Shown here one piece after another: positions 9,646 to 23,609 of a stretch of DNA of 64,000 nucleotides; position 1 is the stretch's first letter, and each line of letters begins with the position of its first letter. The position numbers and the translations under genes were made by a program. Location: assembly GCA_019426215.1 (NCBI GenBank), contig CM033402.1:3844001-3908000 (forward strand), given 5' to 3'. The DNA comes from Buddleja alternifolia. Taxonomy: Eukaryota; Streptophyta; Magnoliopsida; Lamiales; Scrophulariaceae. The notes beneath the pieces are model-generated. The model was not told the origin of the DNA. It made no database searches and was given only the letters and a program-made list of their open reading frames with translations.

Positions 9646-12293
9646 CATTTTTCTTGAAGGAAAAAACAGACAATGTCGTTCCTATATAGATTTATTTTAT
9701 TTTTTTTGCTAAGAAATGTCGTTCCTATATAGTTCCAAATGAATTTATACCACAACATGTAAACAGCCAATGAAGTCAATCCTTATATTATTAGTTGAAA
9801 ATGAGATATATGATTTGATGGCATGATTTATATTAGACCATATCATTGCATTTTTTCCAAGGGGTTTAGTCATTGTATTTGATTATATATTAGACAATAT
9901 CATTGCATTTTTCCAAGGGTTTTAGTCATTGTATTGAGGGTTGCAAAATTTGTTTGAATTATTATTTTTAAACTTGATTAGACTGTTTATCGAATCGAAT
10001 TTAAATGAACTTTAATCGAGTTGAACATAATTTGAACTTGAATATATTTTTCTCATATATATTATTATTATTTTACTAATCGAGCTAGCTTCAAGACTTA
10101 TCATATTAAAAAAATAAAATTATTTTTCTTGATGATCTCGTACGTACAAATTACGTTAGCAATTATTTCATTTTTCTTTTTCTTTTTGGTGTCTTAATAA
10201 ATAATAAGTTATTAAATTAAAATTCACCTATATTAATATTAGTCATGCCAAAGAAATGAAGTGGAAAGTGACGATGATGAATCGATTAGACTTTTGAATA
10301 CAATTTTTAAAGCCACATCAAACTATTTAAACACTATTAAGCATCCTCCAATTGATCGGTTAATAAATGCATGAATAGAGTTTATTTGCACGACACCACT
10401 ACAATTATTAGACTTTCAATTCAATCCTTTTATATTTATTCATTAATTAGCTTAATATATTCTAAAATCTGCCCTAAATTATTTTATTTTTTTATCTTCT
10501 ATTTCCTCTTTTTATCTCTTTTTTTTTTTTAGCTAATCTTTGCGTCCACAATAAGTAACCGCAAGTATTGAAATGATTAAGAGTACATTTTTCCGTAGTA
10601 AACATCTTTTATTTTGGGCTCCATTTTTTTAGTTACGCTTTCTCATCTTTTTAGGGATTTTTAAACAAAGTCTTTTGTGGACTTTTCAACATCCATAATT
10701 TCTTGGCTAGGTAATTATGATGCTCCAATTTAAGGCATTTAGGTCAAACCAAAACTTCTAATCAACAAAAAAAGTTAGGTCTAAAAAACAAGTGATTCTA
10801 GGCAGCTTTTGCAAGCTCTAATCTTAAGTGCTTATCAATTTTTAACTGAAAATATGTTAGTTAGGAGCGTTTGTAAACCTATTATTTTATTTCTAATTAT
10901 TCAAACTTACATGATAATGATCACTAAGTTGTAAGAGATGCTCCAAATTTAAACCCAAAAAACGTGTATGGTTAAAGTCAAATGTTTTTGCTTTTAGGGG
11001 TAATCTTGTATGGTTAAAGTCAAATGTTTTTCAAAATAAGTAGATTTTTAATCACCTTTTCTTGCAAATATACTTTATGTATTTATTGTCAACATTCTGA
11101 TTGTGCCTTTATTGACAACACCATATATTGACTCAAGAGCAAACTGACAACACCTCACCATCGATTGTCGCTTAAGAGGAACGGTGTTTTGCACTGCCAA
11201 GTGTATAAGGAAAATAAAGTTGAATATTTGCTATTAGTTATAGCTTTTATCCAAGTAGCCATAAACGTTTGATCCTAATAACATACTCCTTAAATTTCAG
11301 TTCAATCACAATTATCTGTATATAATAAATCCTATATGAATTTCAATACTTGATTAGTGATTGCCTGGACCTTCATAAGTCCCAAGAGCTCCTAAAAAGT
11401 AAAAACCCTTCAAAGATTATTATAGATTTTCAACAAATTTAATGTTCTATAATCTTTATAAGGTAATTGTTTATAATAACAATTATTTGGAATAATTTCA
11501 ATTCCATCGAAATCATCCATTCTGTCTTTCACTTTCAGTTGCATCACATCTTTCCGTGTGAGTAGAAACGTCTTCCTTCAGCCAAAATCTGGTTCTGAAT
11601 CTAACTGATAACAATGTTTGACATGGCGTGAAGACGGCAATTCTCAATTCTGGAAAACAGTTGATATTATTTTGTATATATATACACGTACATATATGCA
11701 TATATGACTGCCAATCAAGTCAAACTTGTTTAGGGTCACGCTCCACTTTATATTAAATGGGTCTTTATGCTTAAAGATATTGAGATTGGTTGAAGGAGCT
11801 TCAAGGAGCAAAATCAGCTTGAATTTGGAATTTCAATATTTTTTAACTTTTTCGCTCAATTATTAAGATAAATCTATCTATAAAAATTTAACCTAAAACA
11901 CTTCAAATCATTATATCCGTGCTAAAATTTCTTTAACTTAATTGCAGAAGGTGAAAACACCAACTATTTATCTATATTATTTTCTATCTGAGAATATTTA
12001 GAATCAAAATATGATTTATTTATTTATTTATTTCTAATTTGAAACTACATAATAATTATTCTTATAATTAGGAATCTTGTTTGTGAATTATGAGTAATCC
12101 TTATAACTCTACATGCTAGTACAGTATTTTTATTATTTGCATATATATATATATATATTCACTTATATGAACTCATACTCAATTCAAGCTAAGTCCATCT
12201 CCGTTAACATGCATTCTATTTGAATCTGAATTCAAACTCTAACCTTCAACTCCAACTTGAAATTTTTCGAGTTTAACATAGAGTCGACACGAA

Positions 12294-12324
<31 letters not shown>

Positions 12325-12388
12325 TCCATTTGAGCCACAAAAAGTTTTGTAGCTAGAAATTGAAATAGTGGGCTGCTGCTCTAAACTC
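9646..12388. other. AT-rich spacer, no gene seen
   Basis: This contains poly(T) tracts, (TA)n runs at about 12142-12159 and 12299-12324, and a short direct repeat of gtatggttaaagtcaaatg at about 10967 and 11009. No coding region or complete element was recognised. Confidence 0.5.
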
Positions 12389-12391
12389 TAA

Positions 12392-12784
12392 GGCTGTGTT
12401 TGGTTTTATTTTCAAACCATTTTTTGGCCAAAATTTTGGCCGAAACTTGTTTGCTTTATATTTTTTTGACCAAAAATGATTTTTTTTTGTCAAAAAAATT
12501 GTCAGCTATTATCTCCCTATTTGTCTCTATTTTAGGGTGGCTACTAATTATATCCACTACAATATAATCATTTAAAACTTATATTATATTATATTTTTCA
12601 ATTATAAACACAACTTTTCAGACAAAAACTTACATGATTTAACTGCTACAGTAATTTTTGTCTCTTCTAAAAATAAAATCAAACACAAAACCAAACACAT
12701 TTTCATCAAAATACACAACTTTCAATAAACCTTTTCACCAAAATTTTCACAAAAAAAAATCCCAAAATAAAACCAAACACAGCC
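12392..12784. mobile_element. PIF/Harbinger-like MITE
   Basis: A 393-bp non-coding element with perfect 21-bp terminal inverted repeats beginning ggctgtgtttggtt (12392-12412 and 12764-12784). It is flanked by a TAA target duplication (12389-12391, 12785-12787). The three-base TWA duplication and the GGC..GTTTGG ends are typical of PIF/Harbinger-derived MITEs. Confidence 0.85.
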
Positions 12785-12787
12785 TAA

Positions 12788-15284
12788 AGCTTTCGGTGGA
12801 TTGAGACAGCAAACTTACCTGCACAACCACCAAAATTAAGTGCCTCAAATTGTTGGATTCCTTTTTCTTTCTTTTTTCTTGTGACATTTTAATTTGATCT
12901 CTTTATGATTTCTTTTTGGGATAAGTGAAGTTTTTGAAAATAGATTAGCAAAAACAGCCGCTTAGTCATCATTTGGTCCTCAATCAAAACTCAAAAGATT
13001 GACTTTGTATACAATTGAGTTGACTTAATAGATGAACATTATGTATTAAATACTTAGTAATAATTAACACTTATATAAATTTTCAGTTTGACTTTATTTA
13101 AAATCCAATCTCTTAATTTTGTAAAGACTATAATTATGATTACGTGTTTCATTTTTTTCTTGAAAACTAAGATGTCATATCAAGGCACGGGATTAGAACT
13201 AGTTGAGATATATAATCGACACAACCACCGGACCCAACCTCCTCTTACTTTATCTTCGTACCAAAAGATCAAATTGCACTAGTAATTACTAAAGTGAAAT
13301 AGTAATAACACTAATTAACGACATTTTCATCTTTATACGCCATCCAATATTATAACATGGTATGATCAAAGATAATCATAAATAAATTCATAGATTATTA
13401 ATACATGCTCTCAACACTATAATTAAATTAACTGCAATGTTGTAAAAAATACTATATGAATTGGAGTTAATCATCCAATCTTCTTTCAGCTTTTTGGCCT
13501 TAAATCTATGACTTTAGCCCTTTATTTTACTTTAAAATCTCTTCATGAAAGACATTCTTCAAGCAAAATCTTATCCTGATCTTTGTGATGTCAAACCCTA
13601 ATTTTTTAAAGGATGACAAACATTAGTATAATTAGTGGACCTTAATGTCACATAAAATGTTTAATTAAGACCAAGAAACATTAATTATCACCAAGGCGAC
13701 AGTGAAATACTTTCCTACACCAGGTACCCTGCACGAAATTATATATATCATGACATATTATGATAATTTGATTAATTTCATCAATGATGTAGCATGTTTT
13801 ACACCGTTTGATGGTAAAACACCTGTTATAGGTAAAGAATTCAAAGTGATGGTCTAGCCTGTCTAATCCAACGGATTCAAACAACTTCGCATAAGTAGTA
13901 TGTGAATGAGTCACATCTAGTTTGGTGTAGGGTTTCAATCTGATGACTGACGTATTGATGTGTTTGTACTGACGCCACAATAATAGAATTAAGTATTGAC
14001 AATGAACGTCATGGTTTGAGACCGTGTGGTCAATAAGCAATAGTTGTCTAAACTCATGATTAATTTAGTCGTGGTAGACGTTTCGTATTGTCACGCTGGC
14101 GTAACTATTTTAAGCTCTAACTAATTATGGTGGAAGGAATGTTAATCTAATACTTTTTTACAATAGTTAAAAAGTCATGTTTTTCACAATGAATAAAAAT
14201 TTAACAATGAATATAAGTGGTCACAATGTTTTGGCCGTGCTTATGAATACCACGCCTAAAGCCGAAGTGAAGCCGTGGTCAATCGATTTTCAATTGATTT
14301 TGACCCTAACAAATGAGCTTTTCACCACGGTTAATTGTTACGGACAAAAATCAAATTTCTTTGAGTGCGGATTTATTTATGGTCCAGTATATATGTCCCA
14401 ATTCCAACATTCCTCACCAAGCGGAATTTACGTATTGATCGTTCGTTTCCTACGTTTTTACTTACCAAAAAAATAATAATAATAATAATAATTGAGAAAA
14501 TTATGCTAAATCTTTCCACATAATGACATTGTCAGCATAAAAACAGTCTGTAATTATCACCGCCCCACAATTTGTTTATATCTGTAATTAACTAGATTAC
14601 CTGAAGATTTGCTTTTCCTTTTGAACAAAAAATTGAAAGTTAATGCTTCTGTTCTTGGGAATCATACGTCATAGTTTTAAGGAATATGTACTACAACCTT
14701 AAAAAGATTTATTCTTCATGATTTTAAAGGCTAAATTGCATTCACGGGTCCCTGATGTTTCTTGGAGTTCAAAATTTGTCCGTCAAGTTTTGAAATCGTC
14801 GATTCTGTATATCAAGTTTAAATTTTCTTTCCTTTTAACCCATAATCTAAGGTGTTTTGTTTTAGTATCACATTACTCTTAAGAGTGAAAACTCAAAAAA
14901 CAGAACATGTATTATAAGATTAATATTTATGAATAAATTACATTGTCGTCCAGGAGGAATATGTACATCTAAGAGACATGTATTTTGGGAGCGTGTCGAG
15001 AACACAAATTTAAATTCAAGTGAAATCGGCAAAAACTTTGAATGAGTGTGACTTTTGATGTCAGTTATATGGGCCACCTATGCACATGTTCACTATTTCA
15101 AGGAGAAATTACCCCCGATCCACTATTCACCAAACAAGCCTCTTCACTCGTCGCGATTTCATTGTTTCATCCCTTGTTTAAGGGATTTTTTGTTTTTATT
15201 TTTGTTTATTTATTTGTTGGCATTTGTTCTTTATTTTAATATGTTATATAGTTGCTTTCTAAGGTCGGTATTTTATCACATATA
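12788..15284. other. Intergenic, no supported gene
   Basis: Open frames at 13681-14040 (minus) and 14177-14476 (plus) show no recognisable domain, and the DNA around them is typical spacer. At 14730-14830 a motif of the type gctaaattgcattcacgggtccctgatgtttc resembles the ends of common plant repeats, but I could not define an element. Confidence 0.4.
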
Positions 15285-15566
15285 ATTGTCTCATATGATG
15301 TTGTATTGCCGAGCCAAATTCCGTAATTTTCTGAGGTGGTCTATTATTAGACTTATTTTCGATCCTTGTTGACCTAGGATAAATTTAGGTTCCTTAAATA
15401 CTCTCAATTTTGTTATTTTTGTTATCAGTAATATTGTCCCATAATGTTGTAGTATTGCCGAGCCAAATTCCGTAATTTTCTGAGTTGGTCTATTATTTTC
15501 GATCCTTGTTGACCTAGGATAAGTTTAGGTACATTAAATACTCTCAATTTTGTTATTTTTGTTATC
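15285..15566. repeat. Tandem duplication of about 140 bp
   Basis: Positions 15285-15426 and 15433-15566 share nearly identical sequence (attgccgagccaaattccg, gatccttgttgacctagg, ctctcaattttgtt). The second copy lacks about 10 bp near ctattatt. The sequence has no open frame. Confidence 0.85.
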
Positions 15567-17901
15567 CATTTATAATTAATAAAAGTTCGTGTTTTCACAA
15601 TTTATCGAGTTTTCTCAAGTCATTTAAGAATTTCGATCAATACATGTTCTTCAATCTTTCACGTTAATTAGGTTCCGATACGTCACCCTATCTTTTCCTT
15701 AATGGGTAAATGCAATTTGAATCATTCTGCTATATGAAAGTACAATTTTCTAAAACCATAGGGGGTGATTTGCAATATCTCCTTTTCTCTATTATCTCCC
15801 ACAACAAGCAATGACCCCTGCTTTTTCCTTTTCCTTTTTAAGTTAATGTAAAGAAATCATGAACAAGTTTTCGCATGCCAATGGATAAATGTGATTCTTT
15901 AGTTGGTCATGTTTGGCACTTTACATACAACCTAGATAAAATCTGCATGGCAACATAGGACAAGGAGGTCCCTCAAAATGTAGTATCTTGCTGAAAATCC
16001 ATGTTATGTTGGAGAACACTTTATGAATTATACTATATTTATTTTATCTAGAAATTCTAGCCCAATTCAGGTTCGATCTAACGCAAGTGATCAGTAATAT
16101 AAGTACTTTATATATACTCTTGATTTACTTATTTGGAAGGTCGAGCTCAAGTCAGATTCGATCGAACGCCTATAACCTGTCATGTAGTTGGTGTCTACTC
16201 TAAAGAGAATAACCAAGCACAACACAAATGTTGAACTCTTGGTATGTGGTCGATTGGAATCAAACCTAGTCCAGGTTAACAGATACTCTAGGTCAAATCT
16301 AGTTCGAGTAAACACAATTTAGTTATACGACAAGTATAGTTAGGTGGCTAATTACATATTGTATTGTACCACGTTCTATATAATCTGAGTGTAGTCAAAC
16401 TTGATTCGAGTTTCAATATTGCTTATTCAAGATTATGGAGGATACAGTCAAAACCCACATGCTTAGTGGGTTACAATAGTTAATTTCTTCAATTAAGAGA
16501 GTGCTATAATAGTCAAGCCTTTAAAATATTGGAATATGCAGTCGCTATACCTGAATATAAAGTCTCACCCATTAAAATAGTAACTTTTAAGAAAGCTGCT
16601 GAATTTGAAAGTACCCTAGAAGCTAGTATGAAACGATTAGGAATTTTTAATTAACATTTTTCTTTTTCAATATGGAGTTAAATTTATTTTTATTAATTAA
16701 TTACGAAATGGACCCAAGTAATTTTCCTTTTCGTTCTTTTTCCAATTATGTGGGCTAGGAATCAGGTCATTTTGTGATTTAGTGGACCTATAATCTTTTT
16801 ATTTTTACTTTTTATTTTTCAGTAATTTTTTAACAACCTCAGGTATTAGGATAATTATTTTATGATTTCAGTATAATCTCAATCATCCAAATAGTATATA
16901 TATGCTCTATATAATTACAAATATATAGTAAATGTGGAACTGGACCACTATATAGACAACTACAATTTCGACTTTTAAAAACTCTTAACAATGTCCAGAT
17001 ACATTGTAAAAATGATTATTATCATTGTTTGAATTCCAGTTGAGCTCGATTAGTGTAATATATACATATATATATATATATAGATAGATAGATAGATATA
17101 ACTAGTATCTTTTTTTAACTAATTAGTTAACCCAACATTCAAATTATAGTTTTCTATTTGAATATAGAAAAGAAAAGGAGTAATATTAAGGGTGTCATAA
17201 TCCCACGCCCGCGTGATAGACAAATTAAATTAGTCTCCACCGGCCCTATTGATTTCCCTTCATGTTTTAAAAGGTCAAAACTAATCGATTCCTAAAACTG
17301 TAACTGCTTCAACTACCACAAAAAGGGATTTGCCCTAAACCCTACATGCTTTTCAAATATTCTTTTGTTTAATCTATGTATATAATATAACTTAATTATT
17401 CATTTTTTACAATTTATATTTGGATGATTTCAGGCAGTTTTTAGTCATTCTTCTTTTTTAATCTAGGTATTCTGGAATATGAAAATGGAAAATACAAAAA
17501 ACTGAGAGGGCATTTTCGTGAAAATGGATAGTGATATGCCCTATTTTGGGCATAATGTGGTAATTACATAAATCACCTTTCAAAATCATTATATTGCCAA
17601 AAAAGCCCAATAACCGCGTGTTTTGGTATGTGTAGGGTTGTATCTGACCTAATACCAACCCAAGGACCCGTCAATACGAACCATCGGATCACACCACATG
17701 TCATCATCTGAGCAACTCATGAGCCAACGTTTGATCCGTACACGGTCCATCTATAAATACCTTTTACAAATTACTCTAACATTTATTGAGAGCAAAACGA
17801 TCATAAAGTACTTCTCATCTAGATTTTGAGGAAGTTCTGAATATACAAATTGAGGCTTATCTCTGGTACGATTTAGATTTTTGAACTATGTTAGACTTGA
17901 A
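15567..17901. other. AT-rich spacer, no gene seen
   Basis: This holds a (TA)n(GATA)n microsatellite at about 17062-17100 and a degenerate segment with a TATA-like tataaatacc at about 17753-17762. The second is followed by leader-like sequence and resembles the layout at 38835-38845, so it may be part of an LTR. No coding sequence was recognised. Confidence 0.4.
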
Positions 17902-18142
17902 CCTCGCATTAGGTGTGTAGGTAGCTCTTTATCTTAAGTGCAGTCGATAATCTTTTATCCATTGATTCGTTCCCAACCTGATTCTCAATTAACCCAATTC
18001 GTTACTCTGCTAAAAAACGACGCCTCGCATTAGGTATGTAGGTAGCTCTTTATCTTAAGTGCAGTCGATAATTTTTTATCCATCGATTCGTTCCCAACCT
18101 GATTCTCAATTGACCCAATTCGTTACTCTGCTAAAAAACGAC
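17902..18142. repeat. 121-bp tandem duplication
   Basis: Two head-to-tail copies (17902-18021 and 18023-18142) start cctcgcattaggt and end ctgctaaaaaacgac, with only a handful of substitutions, so the duplication is recent relative to neighbouring repeats. Confidence 0.9.
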
Positions 18143-19275
18143 TTAGATGAGATAGACAAAATATATTTTAACGCAAACAATCAAATAATAGAAAATGAGA
18201 TTAGAAAACACGACCTAAATTGCACTTATTTTTGTCGTATCAGTCCATGTACATGAATATATATATATATATATATATATATAATGTGTCAGGCTGAGAT
18301 CATACATATATCATATAAAATATACAAAAATTGACACGATCCAGTGGATTGAATTAATGTGAATCAACAGCCAATATTTTGTTGTGATTAGTGGCTTAGT
18401 CTATGGTAGGATGTCATCTTCATAGAATTACTATATCATTAGGACAAATCATGTTAATAAACATTTTCTTCTACTTTTTTTATTTTTTAGACAGGTTTGA
18501 ACTCAGATTCCTATTCAGAAATTAAATAGTACCATTAGGTGCAATAACCAAGTGATTTACAAATTTCAGATTTTTTCTTCATCATATATATATATTAGAA
18601 TCAATTAAAATAGGGAGTTGTTATTAGCACTTCAAATAATGATAGATGCACTCCACTTTAACTTTTATCTTAAATATTTGACAATATTGCCCCTAAATTA
18701 ATGAAAAGCTAGTATTGTGTTATTTTATAATGAATAATATTGAACAAATATTTATTCTACTATTTATCTTATAGAGGAGGCACTTAGACGGATTGTGTAT
18801 CAAATTAAATTCTAAAATTAGTCTAGTACTTTTATGTCACAGATTTTAGTATCTCAACAAATAGAAAGCAACTCCCCAATTTCTCTTTTACTCCATTATT
18901 ACGATTCAATATACCGTAAAATGTATGAGTGAAGTGGTCGAAAAATTATACAATTTAATAGTAAATTACAACTTAGAGTATAAAATATTAGTTACGGTAT
19001 TAGAAAATTAAAAGTAGTAAAGGACTCTTACAATAAAAGGATAAATACATTATTCTACTTTTTATTCCATAATTTAAGTGTTCTTAATTAGAAGTATATT
19101 TGTCATAAAAATTACAACAAAAAAATTTCATAAACTCGTGGGCAATATTGTCAATTTTTTAAGAAAAAAAAGTCAAAATGGAGTGCTAATATTAATTTTT
19201 GGAGTGCTAATATCAATTCCCTTAAAATTATCATAGAATTTTTGGACCAGTTTGTAACGAGAAAGTTTCTTTTTT
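18143..19275. other. AT-rich spacer, no gene seen
   Basis: This holds a (TA)n run at about 18257-18282. Several short, roughly similar stretches mention gagtgctaatat around 19180-19215. Nothing coding was recognised. Confidence 0.4.
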
Positions 19276-19760
19276 TTTTAAAGAAAAATCGGTTTAATAT
19301 ATCATTCAATCAAAAGTTTACAACGCTTGAACAATACAATTTATATCGACTCAAACGATATAATAAGAATATCTGAAACACTAACTATCAAGTTTTTGAA
19401 AATAACAAATCTTATGAACTCACAACCGAACACAAGAAAATTCTTGTGCAACTCCTATTCAATGAGAGATAAAACTCTCATTCGAGAGAGAAAACAAACT
19501 TTTATACGAGAAAGAAAGTAAAATACTAAGCAAAAAATCTAAAACGCTATATAAAAACTTATGCATCACTCGTTTTCATCTCGTCATATCTGTCTCTGTC
19601 TCGTTAGATCCATAGCCGTGTAGTCAGATTTGAAAATTTGATGTACAAGTTGAAGAAAGTTGCTCCAACCCAACCCGCTGACGATGGTGGTGGTAAGTGG
19701 TAACAGTGGTGAAAAAGACGACTGCTTCACCAAGCCATTGACGGCGGAGGTAATGATAAA
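19276..19760. repeat. Dispersed repeat, unoccupied copy
   Basis: This segment is collinear with 36750-38293 (from aagaaaaatcggttt to cttcaccaagccat and gcggagg). Here aaagtttacaacg is continuous at 19313-19325; in the other copy the same point is split by a LINE insertion. It contains two gagagaaa-rich patches and no frame with recognisable domains. The type of element is unknown; on the minus strand it could be retroelement leader sequence. Confidence 0.8.
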
Positions 19761-21031
19761 GTTTCAATTAGACATATTTATTAAAAAAAAAAAAGGTTTC
19801 AGTTAGACACTGTATTAATTGAACAGTAATTAATTAAATAAGCAGTCAAATCATTAAAGCATACTCAATCTTTAAGGAAATCACCCGAGTCTTAATCTTT
19901 TAGATCACAGAAAATTAAATGAATTCAATTGATCAAGACATAAGGCATCTCTAGGCTTAATATAGGGTGAAAATATATGTACACACACACACTGACAAAA
20001 TTCAACAGTTAGTCTATGACTAAAAGTTGCGAGCAAATCTTCAGGCAAGATCTAACAAGAAATTCAACTTAATTGTCCATGAAATGCAGCATATTTTGAT
20101 TATATAATAATTGAAACTTATTTTTTATGTGGGTTCAATTTCTTTTCCTTTTTTTTTTATGTATTTTTGTGATTAATATTGCTTTCAAAATTAATCACTG
20201 AAAATTAATGCTAATTAATTTCAGAATTTAAAATGATCACTTCAAAAATAAATTGGTATCTTAAAAATATCATATTATTATATATAACCGTTAAGAAGGC
20301 ACATGAGATCTTCTATTATAAAATAATATTGCATCTTTGTTGCATATTATGCCTGACCGACAAGTGTATACAATTCATATTAAATTTATATTTAATGATA
20401 AATTTTATATACATGTTATTCATATGTGAAGTAGGATTACAACGTGGTTAAGAGGGAGGTACCCTATTTGGTGTGAATTTTTACTTTATTGTGTGTATAT
20501 ATAATATTAGTAGATAACGTTTTCCATGCAAAAATGGAAGAATTAAAATCTAGGATAAAATTAGTCTTTGTGACAAAAAGTAAAATAAAGAATTAAACCC
20601 AAACAAATTTTATAAGGCAAAATCAAAAGCTTCTTCAATTGTAGGACCTATCAAGATTTTACTAACATCTCTTCATTTATTTTCTATATATATATATCTA
20701 TAATACCCCGTCCCTCATGTCTCCCACTTCAACATTTCAATTTCTTTTCCCTCTCTATTTTTCACGTTTCCTGTTTTTTCTTATTCTCAACAAGTATGCC
20801 ATATTTAAGATAATAATAATAATAATTAAAATAAGACCAAAGGAAGAAGAAGGAAAATCCTGCATGTTGGAAGTATGTATATATGAAGGTTGAGAGTATA
20901 TATACATATATATAGCTAGTTAGTTTGGTGAGTATATACATAATACAATATAGAAATATTATATACATATATATATATATATATATATTGAGAGAGGGAG
21001 AGGGGATATTATATACTATATATAGCTAGGA
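19761..21031. promoter_or_regulatory. Upstream region of the LBD4-like gene
   Basis: AT-rich DNA with several (TA)n tracts (about 20687-20698 and 20967-20988) immediately before the LBD start codon. A purine run gagagagggagagggg lies at about 20989-21005. No individual element can be assigned with confidence. No other gene was seen. Confidence 0.3.
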
Positions 21032-21218
21032 ATGAAGGATAGTAGTAGAAAACAAAGCGCAGCGTCGCCGTGCGCGGCGTGCAAGCTTCTCCGGCGGAGA
21101 TGTGCGCAGGATTGCGTGTTTGCACCTTACTTTCCGGCGGACGAGCCACACAAGTTTGCCAGTGTTCATAAGGTCTTTGGTGCTAGCAATGTCAACAAGA
21201 TGCTCCAGGTAAATTACT

Positions 21219-21252
<34 letters not shown>

Positions 21253-23609
21253 GATATATATAATATATATATATATATAGGTAAATTACTTCTCTCCCTC
21301 TCTCTCTCTCTCTATATATATCTATATATCTATATCTATATCTATATCTATATAGATATATATAATATATATATATATATAGGTAAATTACTTCTCTCTC
21401 ATATCTTATCTTCATTATCTGATAAATCAGTGAAAAATTACTGATGTTATATAGCATTTCTCATATATATATATATATATATATAACAAAAAATTCAAAC
21501 TGCACATTGTTAGGAACTTAATTACTCTCATTAGTTATTTAACAATTTGTATTTTAAGTTGTAAAATGTTATTTAATACCGAATTCTACTTAACTTATCT
21601 TCCTCAATTGTGAATAAAATATTTTTTAAAATATAAATTAACCAAGATTATATATATTTTGTATATACCAAAAGAAGTTGGGTTAAGTTGCAAGGGCTCT
21701 GACCGTTTAAATAAGAGGTCTTGTGTTCAAATTCTTACAGATGCAAAAAACTTTCTTGAGAGAAGTCTCTCAATTGTGAGAGAAGTCTCTCACAATTGTG
21801 CCCGACAGTACCTTGAGAGAAGTCTTAAGCCTCCAGACTCGAGGACACATTGGGATATATATATATATATATATATTGTATATGAAGGTCATAGAAAACG
21901 AGATATAATACAATTCTATAATAGAAAAATAATTATGTAATAAAATTGATATACTATTGCCAAAAAAAGATGATAATTGTCGAAATACCTAGTGTGGCTA
22001 GTGGAAAACTCATGGGATCCAAATTAAAGATCACATGAAAAGTGAAATTATAGTTGAGATTTGGTTTGGTCAATTTTAATTGATATTCATTAATTGTATA
22101 ACTAACACGTCTTGTGAATTATAGTTGAGTTCGATCGCTCCGACTTTGAATTCTTAGTGGCAATCTATTCATCTTCTCTTTTCCTTTTACATGTGCTAAC
22201 TTTTACTTTGTTATTAGTGGCGCATCTTTTTTACCAATAAATGATATCATAATGGTCGTTAATTACAAACCAAATTGACATTTTTCTATGACTTTAAGTA
22301 GTAAATCTTTCCACATTTTTGTCAAGAGATCAAGTCATTATCAACAAAATTAGATTTTATCTTTTTTAAGAATAAAAACTTATTACTCAATTATTGCAAT
22401 CCACATCCCTTGTTCTAATGTAGTATATGTATCTTAAATTGACGTTATGGAATCCATGTCAATTGAATATTTTCGAACGCTTTACACAAGTATCGTGTAC
22501 ATGTGAAATAAAATATAAAACAAAATATTATTTTACAACGGAGAATTCAAACCGAAAATAAGAGGGAAAATTCATGAAAAGTAAAAGCCTTCTTTAGAAC
22601 ATCTGATATACCTTTTCTAAAAGTTCAATCTTATACTTAACAAATATATGCCTTTTGGTCAAACAATTCTCCTTCTTTTTCTAAGGTAAAGGATGCTCAT
22701 TGCTCATGGACCATTTACCACTTTATTTCTCTTTTCTTTTTCAATTTAACGTTGTTTTTACAAGATAAGTTTATGTCACGTTCATACCAAAAAATATCAG
22801 TTTATGTCACGTTCATACCAAAAATATCATTTCAATAAATTACATACATATATCTTGATTTTAGTCAATTTGCAACTCTTATCTATTATTCATTTATAAA
22901 GTTCCTTCCTTAAATACGGTTTTATAGCGAAAATACAAATTAATTCATATTTTCTCGATCAAAATGAAAGTGGCGCAAGACCTATTTATATAATAGGGCA
23001 CAAATGTATGTGGGGACAAATAACAGTGGATCACATATGTGGGACAGCAAAGTGGCGCCCAAATTTTCAGTCAGTCACGAAGCATGCCATTCTTAAAACA
23101 TCTTGTCAATTAATCCTGAAATTCTATATGTGGGACCACAATATTGGACAAATGTCACTTAATTGGTCAATATTGTACTACAAAATTCTAGTTCAGATCT
23201 GGATTAATCTATAATTTATTAATTTTGTAAACAATGTATGAACGTAAAATCAAATCGAATCTGAACTAGAAAGTCCGCACTGAACTAACAGGAACTGCCA
23301 GAGCATCAGAGGGGCGACGCCGTAAGCTCCATGGTTTATGAGGCAAACGCAAGAGTAAGGGATCCCGTATATGGATGTGTGGGGGCAATTTCGTCTTTGC
23401 AACAGCAAATCGATCTGCTACAAACTCAACTAGCTCTGGCACAAGCAGAAGTGGTTCATATGCGTATGCGCCAATTCTCATCACCTGAGAATGCATCTCC
23501 TACTTCATCATCAAGGGACACACATTCTCATCATCATCAGCCGTCCAAATCCCTTTTCAACATGGAAATGGACGATCAGGATAACATGGACGACTCCTTG
23601 TGGTCTTGA
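21032..23609 (+). CDS. LBD4-like: LOB-domain protein, LBD4-like (class I)
   Basis: A plant-specific transcription regulator of the LBD/AS2 family, acting in the nucleus. There are two exons, 21032-21208 and 23292-23609, joined in phase 0 with GT/AG borders, giving 164 residues. The zinc-finger-like motif C-x2-C-x6-C-x3-C is at C14, C17, C24 and C28. The GAS block follows (FASVHKVFGASNVNKMLQ), then the DPVYGCVG segment and the spaced-leucine coiled coil (ISSLQQQIDLLQTQLALAQAEV), which mark class I. The intron sits between MLQ and ELP, its usual position in the family. The C-terminal tail is Ser/His-rich, variable and ends DDSLWS. Close similarity to Arabidopsis LBD4 is from recall. The 2.08-kb intron opens with a threefold repeat of the splice-donor region. 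The gene looks intact. Confidence 0.95.
21203..21402 (+). repeat. Microsatellite-bounded triplication of the LBD splice donor region
   Basis: The authentic donor ag|gtaaattacttctct at 21207-21222 recurs at about 21280 and 21382. The copies are separated by (CT)n, (TA)n and (CTATAT)n tracts. Each copy keeps g|gtaaat, so three potential donors lie within about 175 bp. Confidence 0.9.
21403..23291 (+). other. Remainder of the LBD intron
   Basis: AT-rich intron sequence. It includes an imperfect tandem of gagagaagtctctcaattgtg at about 21757-21800 and a 27-bp direct repeat (agtttatgtcacgttcatacc) at about 22766-22820. The acceptor is actaacag at 23284-23291. No separate gene was seen. Confidence 0.5.

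Noticed and set aside
13681..14040. 119-codon minus-strand ORF
   Set aside because: No recognisable domain, no paralogue in the window and no gene-like context. Chance or transposon debris is more likely.
21026..21457. 143-codon minus-strand ORF overlapping LBD exon 1
   Set aside because: It runs through (TA)n and (CT)n microsatellite, and the opposite strand encodes an unambiguous LOB domain.
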